From Azonexus sp. (GTDB lineage: Bacteria > Pseudomonadota > Gammaproteobacteria > Burkholderiales > Rhodocyclaceae), in contig NZ_JAKLLH010000022.1 of assembly GCF_023150235.1 (NCBI RefSeq), positions 1-53,747 of the forward strand: DNA of 53,747 nt, written 5' to 3'. Position 1 is the stretch's first letter. Each line of letters starts with the position of its first letter. The notes beneath the pieces were generated by a model, which saw nothing but the letters and a program-made list of their open reading frames with translations, was not told the origin of the DNA and made no database searches. Both the position numbers and the translations under genes were made by a program. Below are positions 25,945 through 34,296 of this stretch, piece after piece.

Positions 25945-27462
25945 ATGACGCTCTACACCACGGACTACCTCGAGTATTACCTGACCCTGGTGGGCTGGGT
26001 GATCAACAACGGCATCTGGAACATCCTGGTGGCCAGCGGCGTGTTCGCGCTGCCGTTCGTTGCCATCGTGATCCATGAGTGGCTGCGGGCGCGGGCCGAA
26101 GGTGCGGACGAGGGCAACAAGGGCGTGCTGTCCTCGATGCGCATCGAGAACCGGGTATGGGTGGCAATCTTGGTCATCATGTTCGCCGGCATTCCCTTCA
26201 TTCCCGTCGACCTCAGCACGATCAGGTTCGACACAACCCGTTCGGTGCAGTGCCAGGTCAACGTGCCGCAGCCGGCGGACACGGGCTGGTCCAACGCCTA
26301 CACCACGCTCAACAACCAGAGCGCGCTGGTGCCGGTGTGGTGGTTCTTCATGCACGCCATCTCGAAGGCCATCACAGGCGCTGCGGTCGCGGCAATTCCC
26401 TGCGGGACCGATCTGCGTCAGATGCGCATGGACGTCGATGCCACGCGCATCAGCGATCCGGTGTTGGCTCAGGAAGTCGCCGACTTTGTCCACGACTGCT
26501 ACGGGCCGTCGCGCGCCAAGCTGTTCATGAACCGGCCGACGCTCTCCGACGATCAGATGAACGACGTGACCTGGATCGGTTCGAGCTACTTCCAGAGCAC
26601 GTCCGGCTTCTACGACACCTACCATTCGAGCACGCCACGCACGGCCTGGCCTTACGACGCAACACGAGACGCGGGCCTGGCCCAAGTGGACAGCGGCGGG
26701 GGCTATCCGACCTGCCGGCAATGGTGGTCGGATGGCGGCAGCGGGCTGCGCGCGCGCCTGCTGGCCCAGGTCGATCCGGATCTGCTTTCCCGTATCGGTC
26801 ATTGGGCAGGGTTCCTGTCGCAGAACGAGGTGAATGACTCGGTGATCCGCGCGGTCGTGTCGCCGAGCCAGCAGAAGATGAACCAGGGCGCCGTCTATAC
26901 CGACTATGGCGGTCAGATCGAGAAGACGCTTCCCAACATCGTGACCCGCGGTGCCGGCGACCTTGGGATGACCGTCGGCTCGCTGGGCTTCTTCCCGGCG
27001 ATGGATGTGGTTCGCCAGGCGTTGCCCATGGTGCTGTCGTTGCTCAAGATGGCACTGGTCATCTGCATCCCGCTGGTGCTGCTCTTCGGTACCTACGAGC
27101 TGAAAGCCCTGGTCGCGGTGAGCTGCGTGGAGTTCGCGCTGTTCTTCGTGGATTTCTGGTTCCAGCTCGCGCGCTGGCTGGACAGCACGATCCTCGATGC
27201 TCTCTACGGCTGGGGTTTCGGTGCGAATCGGCCGCACACCAACTTCGACCCGTTGATCGGCCTGAACAACGCCTTCGGCGACATGCTGTTGAATTTCGTG
27301 ATGGCGACGATGTTCATCGTGCTGCCGGGCTTTTGGGTGACCGCACTGGCCTGGGCTGGAGTTCGCGCCGGGAATGTGCTTCAGGGACTGTCGGAAGGTA
27401 CGAAATCGGCAGGTCAGGCCGGCTCAAAGGGAACAGGCATGGTGATCCGCAGTGCCAAATAG
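25945..27462 (+). CDS. traG: conjugal transfer protein TraG (N-terminal type)
   Basis: 505 residues. Several membrane segments lie in the N-terminal 100 residues and again around 355-460, with a periplasmic region between. This is the TraG_N plan, needed for pilus assembly and mating-pair stabilisation. It lacks the long C-terminal mating-stabilisation domain of F TraG, as is usual in MPF-G elements. It ends one base before the convergent DUF3742 gene. Confidence 0.85.
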   Translation: MTLYTTDYLEYYLTLVGWVINNGIWNILVASGVFALPFVAIVIHEWLRARAEGADEGNKGVLSSMRIENRVWVAILVIMFAGIPFIPVDLSTIRFDTTRSVQCQVNVPQPADTGWSNAYTTLNNQSALVPVWWFFMHAISKAITGAAVAAIPCGTDLRQMRMDVDATRISDPVLAQEVADFVHDCYGPSRAKLFMNRPTLSDDQMNDVTWIGSSYFQSTSGFYDTYHSSTPRTAWPYDATRDAGLAQVDSGGGYPTCRQWWSDGGSGLRARLLAQVDPDLLSRIGHWAGFLSQNEVNDSVIRAVVSPSQQKMNQGAVYTDYGGQIEKTLPNIVTRGAGDLGMTVGSLGFFPAMDVVRQALPMVLSLLKMALVICIPLVLLFGTYELKALVAVSCVEFALFFVDFWFQLARWLDSTILDALYGWGFGANRPHTNFDPLIGLNNAFGDMLLNFVMATMFIVLPGFWVTALAWAGVRAGNVLQGLSEGTKSAGQAGSKGTGMVIRSAK

Positions 27463-27463
27463 C

Positions 27464-27835
27464 CTACCTCTCGTCATCGAACCGAGGGTCGGGATCGTCG
27501 TTGTAGTTGATCGGATCGTAGAAGACACTGCGCTTGTGATCTGCTTGGTCGCCGATCTCCCCTTCCTCGTATTCGTCGTATGCGGAGCCCCGAGCCGCCC
27601 AAGCCGCAACCACTGAAAACGCGACCAGCAGTGCCAGCCAGAACGCGGCATAAAGCAACAGACCGAATGCAACGAGCTTGGCCGCCAGCAGCGTCGCCTT
27701 GGCTGCGCCCGGCGCCCATCCCCGCGCAAGCAGCCAGCCCTGTGCTCGCCGATCAAGATGCGCGCAGCGTCGCCACGCTCGGCCCAGCATCCGGCCGAGA
27801 CGTTCTGCGAAGGTGGTCTGTGCGGCGGTCTTCAT
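27464..27835 (-). CDS. DUF3742 family membrane protein
   Basis: 123 residues with an N-terminal basic domain (FAERLGRMLGRAWRR), a hydrophobic segment (about 48-76) and an acidic C-terminal tail. DUF3742 proteins are typically encoded in the opposite direction after traG in ICEclc-like elements, as here. The start at 27835 (MKTAAQTTFAER) is favoured by similarity of the N-terminus to the family; the frame is open to 27916. Role unknown. Confidence 0.85.
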   Translation of the reverse strand: MKTAAQTTFAERLGRMLGRAWRRCAHLDRRAQGWLLARGWAPGAAKATLLAAKLVAFGLLLYAAFWLALLVAFSVVAAWAARGSAYDEYEEGEIGDQADHKRSVFYDPINYNDDPDPRFDDER

Positions 27836-28185
27836 TTCGGCTACCTCATGGTCGTCCTGTGCTTCTTTTGATACCCGTTCGTTATTCGCTTGATTGAATC
27901 CTGCATGAGTTTTCAACCCATGAGCGAAATTCTGTGCAACGTCAAATCACGTCTGCGGCGGAAGCCGGCAAACAAGATCGTTCTGGCCTTGGCGTCGTGG
28001 CGAAAAAACAGGTGGATCGCGTGGCACGACTTCCAGGATCAGACGGCTCAGCGGGCGGAACAGCCCGGGGTTGGCGTTGGCCTCAGCATGCAGCCATGGT
28101 AAGGAATGCTGCCTGCCATGTCCATGTTTTTCACCATTATAGGCACTTTCAGCATCTGGTGAAAGCACCAATCTCAGTGAAATCC
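27836..28185. other. gene-free stretch between DUF3742 and the first AbiEi-like gene
   Basis: Short open frames cross this stretch on both strands but have no ribosome-binding sites or recognisable domains, so I do not call a gene. Its right end holds a CTTTCAGCAT copy (28147-28156) that is the exact reverse complement of ATGCTGAAAG at the AbiEi start (28222-28231), about 66 bp apart. This is the normal accessory hotspot between traG and traI. Confidence 0.5.
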
Positions 28186-28231
28186 TTGCGGAAATTTCAC
28201 GAAATGTGGTATTTTCAGCGGATGCTGAAAG
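28171..28231 (+). promoter_or_regulatory. promoter and nested dyads of the first AbiEi-like gene
   Basis: TTGCGG (28186-28191), an 18-bp spacer and TATTTT (28210-28215), extended by TGTG just upstream. The ATG at 28222 follows the -10 box by 6 nt, so the predicted mRNA starts at or next to its start codon. Two dyads overlap the promoter: GTGAAAT/ATTTCAC around the -35 and TTTCAGC/GCTGAAA around the start. They are candidate AbiEi operators. Confidence 0.6.
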
Positions 28232-29304
28232 ACCATCATCCAATGAAAGAAGCAGAAGCCCGTGCCGGCGAAGCGTTGCGGCGGCTGCTTGAGAACGTCC
28301 CGATCCTTCACATCGAAGGCATCGAGCCTGAAGCCGTATCCGGCGATTGGGAGCCAGACTTGATCGCCCGATTGCTCGTGGACGGGCGGCAGCACATGCT
28401 CATCTGCGAGTACAAGTCGAATGGTCAGCCGCGGTACGCCCGTTCTGCACTGCTGGAACTGCGGAACTACGTGGCGCAGCGAGCCCCGCAGGCAACGCCC
28501 ATCTTCATCGCGCCTTACCTCTCACCCGCAGTGAGGCAGTTGTGCGTAGAGAAGGACGTCGGCTATCTCGACCTTGAGGGAAACGCCCGAATCGCCTTCG
28601 GCGGCGTGTTCATCGAGCGTATGGTGGCGGACAAGCCCGCGGCCGAACAACGCGAACTCAAGTCGCTGTTCAGGCCGAAGTCGGCCCAGGTTCTACGCGC
28701 CATGCTGCGCGAGCCCGACCGTGCATGGCGCGTCACCGAGTTGTCGGCAATCTCCGGGGTCAGCCTGGGGCACGTCAGCAATGTGCGCACCGGCTTGATC
28801 GATCGGGAATGGGCGCGAGCGTCGGACGATGGCCTCGTCCTCTCAGAGCCGGACGCACTGCTCGACGCATGGCGAGACAGCTACACCGCACCGCCAGGTG
28901 AGCGGCTGCGGTTCTACACCCCGTTGCATGGCAGCGCGTTCGAAGATGCGGCCCGCGGCGCACTGCGCGCCGAAAGCGGCCCCGGACGCGCCGTCTTCGC
29001 CTCCTTCTCGGCAGCGCAGTGGCTCGCTCCTTACGGGCGCACCGGCACGCACTACTTCTTTGCCGATGAGGCAGGTCTTCAGAAGCTCCAGGCCGCGCTG
29101 AAGCTCGCGCCCGCCTCGAAAGGCGAGAACGTGGCCATCACCGTGTCGAAGGACTTGGGACTGCTCGCCGACACTATTGAACCTGCGCCGGGCGCGGTCT
29201 GCACGAGCCCGATCCAGACCTACCTTGATCTGTCCATTGCCGGCGAACGCGGCGCCGAGGCCGCCGAGCACTTACGCCAAGAAAGGCTCTCATGGCCCAA
29301 ATGA
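28222..29304 (+). CDS. AbiEi-family antitoxin/regulator with PD-(D/E)XK-like N-terminus
   Basis: 360 residues. The N-terminal domain has the fold signature of restriction-like nucleases: Asp46 in EPDLIAR and E63-Y-K65 in CEYKSNGQ. A winged helix follows (about 150-205, WRVTELSAISGVSLGHVSNV) and then a C-terminal domain of about 150 residues. This matches the AbiEi_2-type regulators that partner with AbiEii nucleotidyltransferases. It overlaps the nucleotidyltransferase gene by 13 bp. Whether the nuclease-like domain is active is not known. An in-frame ATG at 28243 is an alternative start. Confidence 0.78.
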   Translation: MLKDHHPMKEAEARAGEALRRLLENVPILHIEGIEPEAVSGDWEPDLIARLLVDGRQHMLICEYKSNGQPRYARSALLELRNYVAQRAPQATPIFIAPYLSPAVRQLCVEKDVGYLDLEGNARIAFGGVFIERMVADKPAAEQRELKSLFRPKSAQVLRAMLREPDRAWRVTELSAISGVSLGHVSNVRTGLIDREWARASDDGLVLSEPDALLDAWRDSYTAPPGERLRFYTPLHGSAFEDAARGALRAESGPGRAVFASFSAAQWLAPYGRTGTHYFFADEAGLQKLQAALKLAPASKGENVAITVSKDLGLLADTIEPAPGAVCTSPIQTYLDLSIAGERGAEAAEHLRQERLSWPK

Positions 29305-30161
29305 CACCCCAGGAACCACAATCGGCCGCCGAGTACGACGACCGGACGACTGCGGCAGTGAAATCGGTGCTGATCGAGATCGGCCAAATCCTTGGTAGCT
29401 TCAAGGGCAAGTTCGCCATCATCGGCGGCGCGGTTCCTTGGCTTCTGCTGGCCAACGAGGACATGCCGCATGTCGGCACGCTCGACGTGGACGTCGGCCT
29501 GGACGCGGAAGCGCTCGGCGACGGCGAATACGCGACATTGATCAGCGCGCTTCAAGGCCATGGCTATGCCCAGCGCGAGGGACTTCGGCGCTTCCAACTG
29601 GTTCGCCAGGTTCCCGCGCGCGATGATGGAGAAGCGATCGACGTCGTGGTTGATTTCCTGATGCCGCGCGACGCGGAGATCGTCAAGAACGATCCCCCTC
29701 TAATCAGCGATTTTGCCGTGCAGCGGGCCGATGGCGCCGACTTGGCGATGCGGTTCTACCAACTGGTCGCCGTGGCGGGGCCGATGCCGGACGGTGGAAC
29801 CAACCGCGTGGAGATTGCGGTGTGTTCAATCCCCGCTCTGCTGGCGATGAAAGGCCACGCACTGGCGGGCCGCTACAAACAAAAGGACGCCTACGACATC
29901 TACTACTGCGTGCGGAATTACCCTGGCGGCATCGATGTGCTGGCACAGGAATGTCGCCCCCTGCTGGGGCATCCCAGCGGTGAGCGCGGTTTCCGGCACA
30001 TCGCCGACAAGTTCGACACCTTCGAGGGTCATGGGCCTACCTGCGTGAGGCGCTTCGTCGAAGACACGCATGCGCTGGGCGATCGCACCCCCGAACAGTG
30101 GCAGCAGGACGCCTTCGGGCAGATCGACGCGCTGCTGCGCGCCATGGCGCTGCGAGGTTGA
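29292..30161 (+). CDS. AbiEii-like nucleotidyltransferase (probable toxin)
   Basis: 289 residues. Nucleotidyltransferase motifs are GGAVPW (45-50) and TLDVDVGLD with Asp65 and Asp67; a later KQKDAYDIYY segment matches AbiEii/DUF1814-type proteins. In studied type IV systems such as AbiE of Lactococcus and MenT of Mycobacterium, the enzyme modifies tRNA or other targets and blocks growth. Overlap with the regulator gene implies coupling. It is followed 11 nt later by the nuclease gene. Confidence 0.82.
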   Translation: MAQMTPQEPQSAAEYDDRTTAAVKSVLIEIGQILGSFKGKFAIIGGAVPWLLLANEDMPHVGTLDVDVGLDAEALGDGEYATLISALQGHGYAQREGLRRFQLVRQVPARDDGEAIDVVVDFLMPRDAEIVKNDPPLISDFAVQRADGADLAMRFYQLVAVAGPMPDGGTNRVEIAVCSIPALLAMKGHALAGRYKQKDAYDIYYCVRNYPGGIDVLAQECRPLLGHPSGERGFRHIADKFDTFEGHGPTCVRRFVEDTHALGDRTPEQWQQDAFGQIDALLRAMALRG

Positions 30162-30172
30162 GTCGCGCAACC

Positions 30173-31540
30173 ATGGACTACGTGCAACTTCGCAATTTGC
30201 TGGAGCCTCTGGTCACCGGGCTGAAGGATGCTGGCACCCACACCATGCTGCCGACGCTTTGCGAGGAACTGGGCCTGCCTGCGCCTGGCGCCGATGGTTC
30301 CAAGCGCGAGCGCATGACCGCCAGCTTCAATGCGGTAGCGGACACGGACCTGCCGATAGTTGCACGCAAGCTGCTGGTGCGCCACCCGCCCAACGCCACC
30401 ACGCGCAACCAGATTCAGGACATCCTCTGGAGCGACAGCCCATGTCCGCCCATCCCGAAGCGGTACCGGCGCGAGGTCGCGCGCAGGCTCAATCGCGAGG
30501 AGCTGTACGGGGATGCCCGCAGGTTCGACGAGCTGTTGGAGCGCCTGTGGATCTTGGATGCGGATGACTGGATGCACCTGCTGGGCGGGAAGCCGACGGG
30601 ATTGCGCGCTGAAATCCAGCAGCATGTCCATCGCAATCCGGAGGACTGGCCAGCCGAAACGCTGTTCGACCAGTTGGGAGCGTATGACGCCTCCGACCGG
30701 CGCTTCGCGCTGTTCCTGGAGGGACTGGCTTCGGCCGACGTGCGCCCCGACGAGGCCGCCCAACGCCACTTCGTCGCCTGCGTCAACGAGCCGCTGCGGA
30801 GTTGCGGCGTCGAGCTGCGCGAGACCGACTCGGAAGGCGGCTACCCGATCTTCACGCTGGTCCCGCAGCACGCGGCGACCAAGGGCCGGCCGAAGAATCT
30901 CATTTTCGCCTCGCCCGACAAGCCCGACCTGCGCTTTCGCGACGCGCTGGACAACGACGTCGAGATCGTCACCAATGCGGACAAGGTGCTTGTCTATGAT
31001 CGGCCCATCGGCAACGACGGGCTGCGCTGGAACGATCTGCAGCAGTGGTGGGGAGAAGCCGAGCAGATCGCCGATGCGACGCTGGCCAAGCGCTCGCTAT
31101 ACGCGCGTCTCAAGGCCAGCCTGCCACGCAACTCCCCGCCGCAAACCTTGCTGTTCGATGCCTTCTTCGAGGGATTTCGCAGTGCCGTGCCCAACCTGCC
31201 AGCGCTGCTGCCCGAAGTCTGGCTGCATTGGGACCCACGGACGGTCAAGGAGCGAGGGCCGGATGCGCTTCTGCGGTTTCGCATGGACTTTCTGCTCCTG
31301 CTGCCCCAGGGCGTTCGAGTCGTCATCGAGGTCGACGGCAAGCATCACTACGCGGACTCCACGGGCAGCGCCGACGTGCAGCGCTATTCGCAGATGGTCA
31401 AGGCCGACCGCGAACTCAAACTCGCCGGTTATGAAGTCTTTCGGTTCGGGGCAGCGGAGCTGCAGGTGCCCACGGCGAAGGCTGACGTAAAGACCTTCTT
31501 CGAGGCCCTGTTCAAACGCTACGGCGTACCGACGACCTGA
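30173..31540 (+). CDS. probable defence protein with C-terminal PD-(D/E)XK (DUF559-like) nuclease
   Basis: 455 residues. The N-terminal half is mostly helical and I recognise it only loosely as the AbiJ N-terminal type 3 domain. The C-terminal domain has Asp372 in RMDFLLL, then E386-V-D388-G-K390 in VVIEVDGKHHY, followed by a YSQMVKADRELKLAGYEVFRFG stretch (in parts), which is the DUF559/VSR-like nuclease pattern. The gene ends just before the traI leader and lies 11 nt after the nucleotidyltransferase, so it probably shares its transcript. Confidence 0.7.
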   Translation: MDYVQLRNLLEPLVTGLKDAGTHTMLPTLCEELGLPAPGADGSKRERMTASFNAVADTDLPIVARKLLVRHPPNATTRNQIQDILWSDSPCPPIPKRYRREVARRLNREELYGDARRFDELLERLWILDADDWMHLLGGKPTGLRAEIQQHVHRNPEDWPAETLFDQLGAYDASDRRFALFLEGLASADVRPDEAAQRHFVACVNEPLRSCGVELRETDSEGGYPIFTLVPQHAATKGRPKNLIFASPDKPDLRFRDALDNDVEIVTNADKVLVYDRPIGNDGLRWNDLQQWWGEAEQIADATLAKRSLYARLKASLPRNSPPQTLLFDAFFEGFRSAVPNLPALLPEVWLHWDPRTVKERGPDALLRFRMDFLLLLPQGVRVVIEVDGKHHYADSTGSADVQRYSQMVKADRELKLAGYEVFRFGAAELQVPTAKADVKTFFEALFKRYGVPTT

Positions 31541-31568
31541 CAACCCAGGCCCGTGCTGGCCCTCGATG

Positions 31569-31800
31569 CGGGCCTGGGCCAGGACTGACGACAATTCTGC
31601 AGCGCTCCGGGTTTGCCGGGGTTGCCCCATGCCGCATTGATCGTGGCGCTCCAACCCTGGCGGCCTTATACCCAAGGCTTCCATAAAAGCCAAAGGGCTG
31701 GGAAGGGGGCCAAGGGGAAAGGCCCTACCCGAAAAGGCAAAAAGGCTCCCCCGAGCAGCCCGACATCCGGGGTTTCCCATGCTCTCGCTGTTCAAACGCA
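31569..31800. repeat. traI leader, copy A (imperfect direct repeat with 34276-34523)
   Basis: Shared blocks include CTGGGCCAGG, GCCGCATTGATCGTGGCGCT and CAAGGGGAAAGGCCCTA, ending in the first codons of traI (MLSLF-x-RKR). The two copies diverge by substitutions and small indels, by eye about 20 percent, so they come from two related elements rather than a recent duplication. The repeat starts just after the nuclease gene in this copy. Confidence 0.82.
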
Positions 31801-32194
31801 AACGGGTGCCGCCCACTGCCAGCGCGTCGCCGACGCCCACATCTCCCGCCGAGCCCGGCAAAGGGCTGGTGCGACCGGAGCCGGCCGCATCGCTACTGGC
31901 GACGCCACGTCGGCAGAAGCTGCTGGAACACATCTGGCAGCGCACCTCGCTGTCGCGCCGACAGTTCGGCACGCTCTACCTCGCGCCGCTGGAGCGCTAC
32001 GCCGAGCTGGTCCAGCAGTTCCCTGCTTCGGAAAGCCACCACCATGCCTACCCGGGCGGCATGCTGGACCACGGCCTGGAGATCGTTGCCTACGCGCTCA
32101 AGCTGCGGCAATCGCACTTGCTGCCCGCTGGCGCCACGCCGGAGGCGCAGGCCGCCCAGGCAGAGGCCTGGACCGCCGGCACGGCCTACGCATC
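31779..32194 (+). pseudogene. traI: truncated relaxase traI (5' end, PFGI-1 type)
   Basis: The first 138 codons of a TraI_2-type relaxase, including the HHHAYPGGMLDHGLE segment (87-101) that begins the HD-type domain, ending at WTAGTAYA. Family members continue with LLHDIGK and several hundred more residues. Here the frame runs on into antisense of an unrelated gene. The break point is near 32190-32195. Loss of the relaxase means the element cannot start transfer without help in trans. Confidence 0.85.
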
Positions 32195-32428
32195 GGTTTC
32201 CGTGGAGACCTTCAAGTTCTTGGCGATATCCCGCAACAGCATGAAGTTCAGCTTGTCGCCAGCACTCAGGTGGATGGTCTTGCCCGTCATGGCGCCGAGC
32301 CCGATGTCTACCAGTTGCCGCAAGGCATCCGAGCGCGAACTCGCCCTGCCCGTCTGCTCCATCCAGTCGTCAATGCGCTGCAGCAGATCTTCATCTATGC
32401 GCAGTTCCAGTCGTTCAGTGCGTACCAT
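32186..32428 (-). pseudogene. 3'-truncated ribbon-helix-helix/YfbU-like gene
   Basis: 80 codons. The N-terminus (MVRTERLELRIDEDLLQRIDDW, shown in part) is a ribbon-helix-helix DNA-binding domain. It is followed by HLSAGDKLNFMLLRDIAKNL, which resembles the start of a YfbU domain. It stops at 32186, right at the traI break point, with about 130 residues of the expected YfbU domain missing. Its promoter is intact, so a short repressor-like product may still be made. Confidence 0.65.
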
Positions 32429-32458
32429 GCAAACCCCCAGAAACCCGGCAATACACCG

Positions 32459-32488
32459 TAATTACGTACAAATGTACGCACACATCAA
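32459..32488 (-). promoter_or_regulatory. promoter with internal palindrome for the RHH gene
   Basis: Minus strand TTGATG (32483-32488), an 18-bp spacer and TAATTA (32459-32464). The spacer contains the palindrome CGTAC-ATTT-GTACG (32465-32478), a fitting operator for autorepression by a ribbon-helix-helix dimer. Confidence 0.6.
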
Positions 32489-32574
32489 CCTAATATCAAT
32501 GATCTTGGGCTAACTTTCGCTGGCTGATTAAATTTGGTCTTCAAAATATCCTATAAGGCTAGTTTGCGCGATGC

Positions 32575-32624
32575 GATCCTGTAGATAAAGGATCTTTGAT
32601 TAGATTTTGTGGTATTTTTCAACC
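32575..32624 (+). promoter_or_regulatory. extended -10 promoter and dyad of the second AbiEi gene
   Basis: GTGGTATTTT (TATTTT at 32613-32618) precedes the ATG at 32625 by 6 nt, the same arrangement as at the first AbiEi-like gene. A GATCC-N10-GGATC dyad (32575-32594) lies upstream. No good -35 is present. A leaderless mRNA is predicted. Confidence 0.55.
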
Positions 32625-33383
32625 ATGGATGCAAATTCCCGTCATCAAGTAATCAAGCGCCTGCAAACGGGGCTACTCCGTGGGGCGCCGTTCGACCTGA
32701 CCACCCTGGCACCGCTTGGGGTGTCGGCTCAACTCGCCGCGCGCTACGCCGAAGGCGGCTGGCTCGTGCGCCTGGCCCACGGTGTCTATGCCTTCCCGAA
32801 CGACGACTTCGGGGTATATGGCGCGTTGAAATTCCTGCAACATCGCGTGCCAGGCCTGCACATCGGCGGCAAGAGCGCGCTGGCGCTGCAGGGCGTGCGG
32901 CATAACCTGGGTAGCCGTGACACTCTGGTGTTGTGGGGCGATGCTCGTTTCGCGCTACCGACTTGGTTCACCTCCCGTTTTCCGGCACGCTATGCTCACG
33001 CCAGCCTGTTCGACTGGCCGGATGACGCGCTTGCCAGTAAATCCGTGACCACACCTCCAGGCTTGCCCGATGGGCTACGCGTATCAACCTCCGAACGTGC
33101 CGTGCTGGAAATGCTGTACGAAGTCGGCACCAAGCAAAGCCTGGAGGAAGCGCGCAACCTTTTCGACGGCGTGCGCTCGCCGCGCAAGGACTTACTCGGC
33201 CAACTACTGGCCCACTGCACGAGCGTGAAGGCTGTGCGGCTGTTTCTCACTTGGGCGCGCGAGACCGGGCTAGTGGACGCGGACGATCTGCTGGCGCGCT
33301 ACCCGCTGCGCACGGGCAGCAACAAGCGCTGGATGAGCCGGCTTCCCGACGGAACCTTGTTGAGTCTGAACCCGCATGGATAA
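32625..33383 (+). CDS. abiEi: type IV toxin-antitoxin AbiEi-family antitoxin
   Basis: 252 residues. The N-terminal winged helix is short (about 1-70, with VSAQLAARYAEGGWLVRLAHGVYAFP in parts) and the C-terminal antitoxin domain follows, with the SERAVLEMLYEVG stretch seen in AbiEi proteins. In the S. agalactiae prototype AbiEi represses its own operon and neutralises AbiEii without direct binding. It overlaps the toxin gene by 8 bp. A TTG start at 32607 would add six residues but lies inside the proposed promoter. Confidence 0.88.
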   Translation: MDANSRHQVIKRLQTGLLRGAPFDLTTLAPLGVSAQLAARYAEGGWLVRLAHGVYAFPNDDFGVYGALKFLQHRVPGLHIGGKSALALQGVRHNLGSRDTLVLWGDARFALPTWFTSRFPARYAHASLFDWPDDALASKSVTTPPGLPDGLRVSTSERAVLEMLYEVGTKQSLEEARNLFDGVRSPRKDLLGQLLAHCTSVKAVRLFLTWARETGLVDADDLLARYPLRTGSNKRWMSRLPDGTLLSLNPHG

Positions 33384-34296
33384 AAGCTACGCAGATACCG
33401 TTCGCCTGTTGCTGACCGTCGCGCCGGACGTCTTCGCGAATGACATCTTCGCGATGAAGGGCGGCACGGCGATCAACCTGTTCGTGCAGGACATGCCACG
33501 CCTGTCGGTCGACATCGACGTGGTGTATCGACCATGGCAAACGCAGCGTGAAGAGGCGCTGGCCGGAATCAATGGTGAGCTGGCCGCCATCTCTCAGCGT
33601 GTCGCGCGGCTGGGCATCCAGACACGTCTGGTGCGCAGCAAGGATCTCGGCGACACCAAGCTGATCGTCGAGAACGACACCAGCCAGGTCAAGATCGAAG
33701 TGAACGTCGTCTTCCGCGGCACGGTGCTCCCGGTTGAACGCCAGCCCTTGAGCGCCAGGACCGGCGACCTGTTCGGTGTCGAGTTCGAGGCGCCGATTCT
33801 GGCACGCGATGAGCTGTATGCCGGCAAATTGGTGGCAGCCCTGGATCGACAGCACCCGCGCGACTTGTTCGACGTGTGGCAGCTCTACGAATCGGGCGGA
33901 CTCAGCGACGGCATGGTCGAGTGCTTCGTGCTCTACCTCGCCGGCCATAATCGGCCGCCGCATGAAGTGCTGTTCGGCAACGACAAGAACATCGCAGCGG
34001 AGTACGAGCGCGCTTTCGTCGGCATGACGGAAGTGGAGTGCTCGCTGGACACGCTGCTCGCCGCCCGTGCACAGATACGACAGGAACTGCCGCGACGCCT
34101 GACCACAAGTCACCAACAGTTCCTGCGCGGGCTAGTACGCGCCGAGCCCGACTGGTCGCTGATGCAATGCGCGCACGCAGCCGAACTGCCCGCCTTGCGG
34201 TGGAAGCTTGCCAACCTTGAGGCGTTCCGCAAACGGCGCCCGGCTGATTTCGAAGCCCAAGCCAACGCTCTCGATTCGGGACTGGGCCAGGCCTGA
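33376..34296 (+). CDS. abiEii: AbiEii/AbiGii-family nucleotidyltransferase toxin
   Basis: 306 residues. The motif KGGTAINL (28-35) and the metal-binding RLSVDIDVVY (Asp46, Asp48) match AbiEii closely. A later ARDELYAGKLVAALDRQHPRDLFDV segment (in parts) holds the family Lys and Asp. It causes bacteriostasis and abortive phage infection in studied systems. Its last codons lie inside the repeat that leads into traI copy B, so the cassette was inserted exactly at the hotspot. Confidence 0.9.
   Translation: MDKSYADTVRLLLTVAPDVFANDIFAMKGGTAINLFVQDMPRLSVDIDVVYRPWQTQREEALAGINGELAAISQRVARLGIQTRLVRSKDLGDTKLIVENDTSQVKIEVNVVFRGTVLPVERQPLSARTGDLFGVEFEAPILARDELYAGKLVAALDRQHPRDLFDVWQLYESGGLSDGMVECFVLYLAGHNRPPHEVLFGNDKNIAAEYERAFVGMTEVECSLDTLLAARAQIRQELPRRLTTSHQQFLRGLVRAEPDWSLMQCAHAAELPALRWKLANLEAFRKRRPADFEAQANALDSGLGQA

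Noticed and set aside
27890-28243. Short open frames on both strands between DUF3742 and the AbiEi-like gene
   Set aside because: No ribosome-binding site, no recognisable domain, and composition like shadow frames.
32195-32513. Continuation of the traI frame for about 100 residues
   Set aside because: It reads antisense through the RHH gene and its promoter; not a real protein domain.
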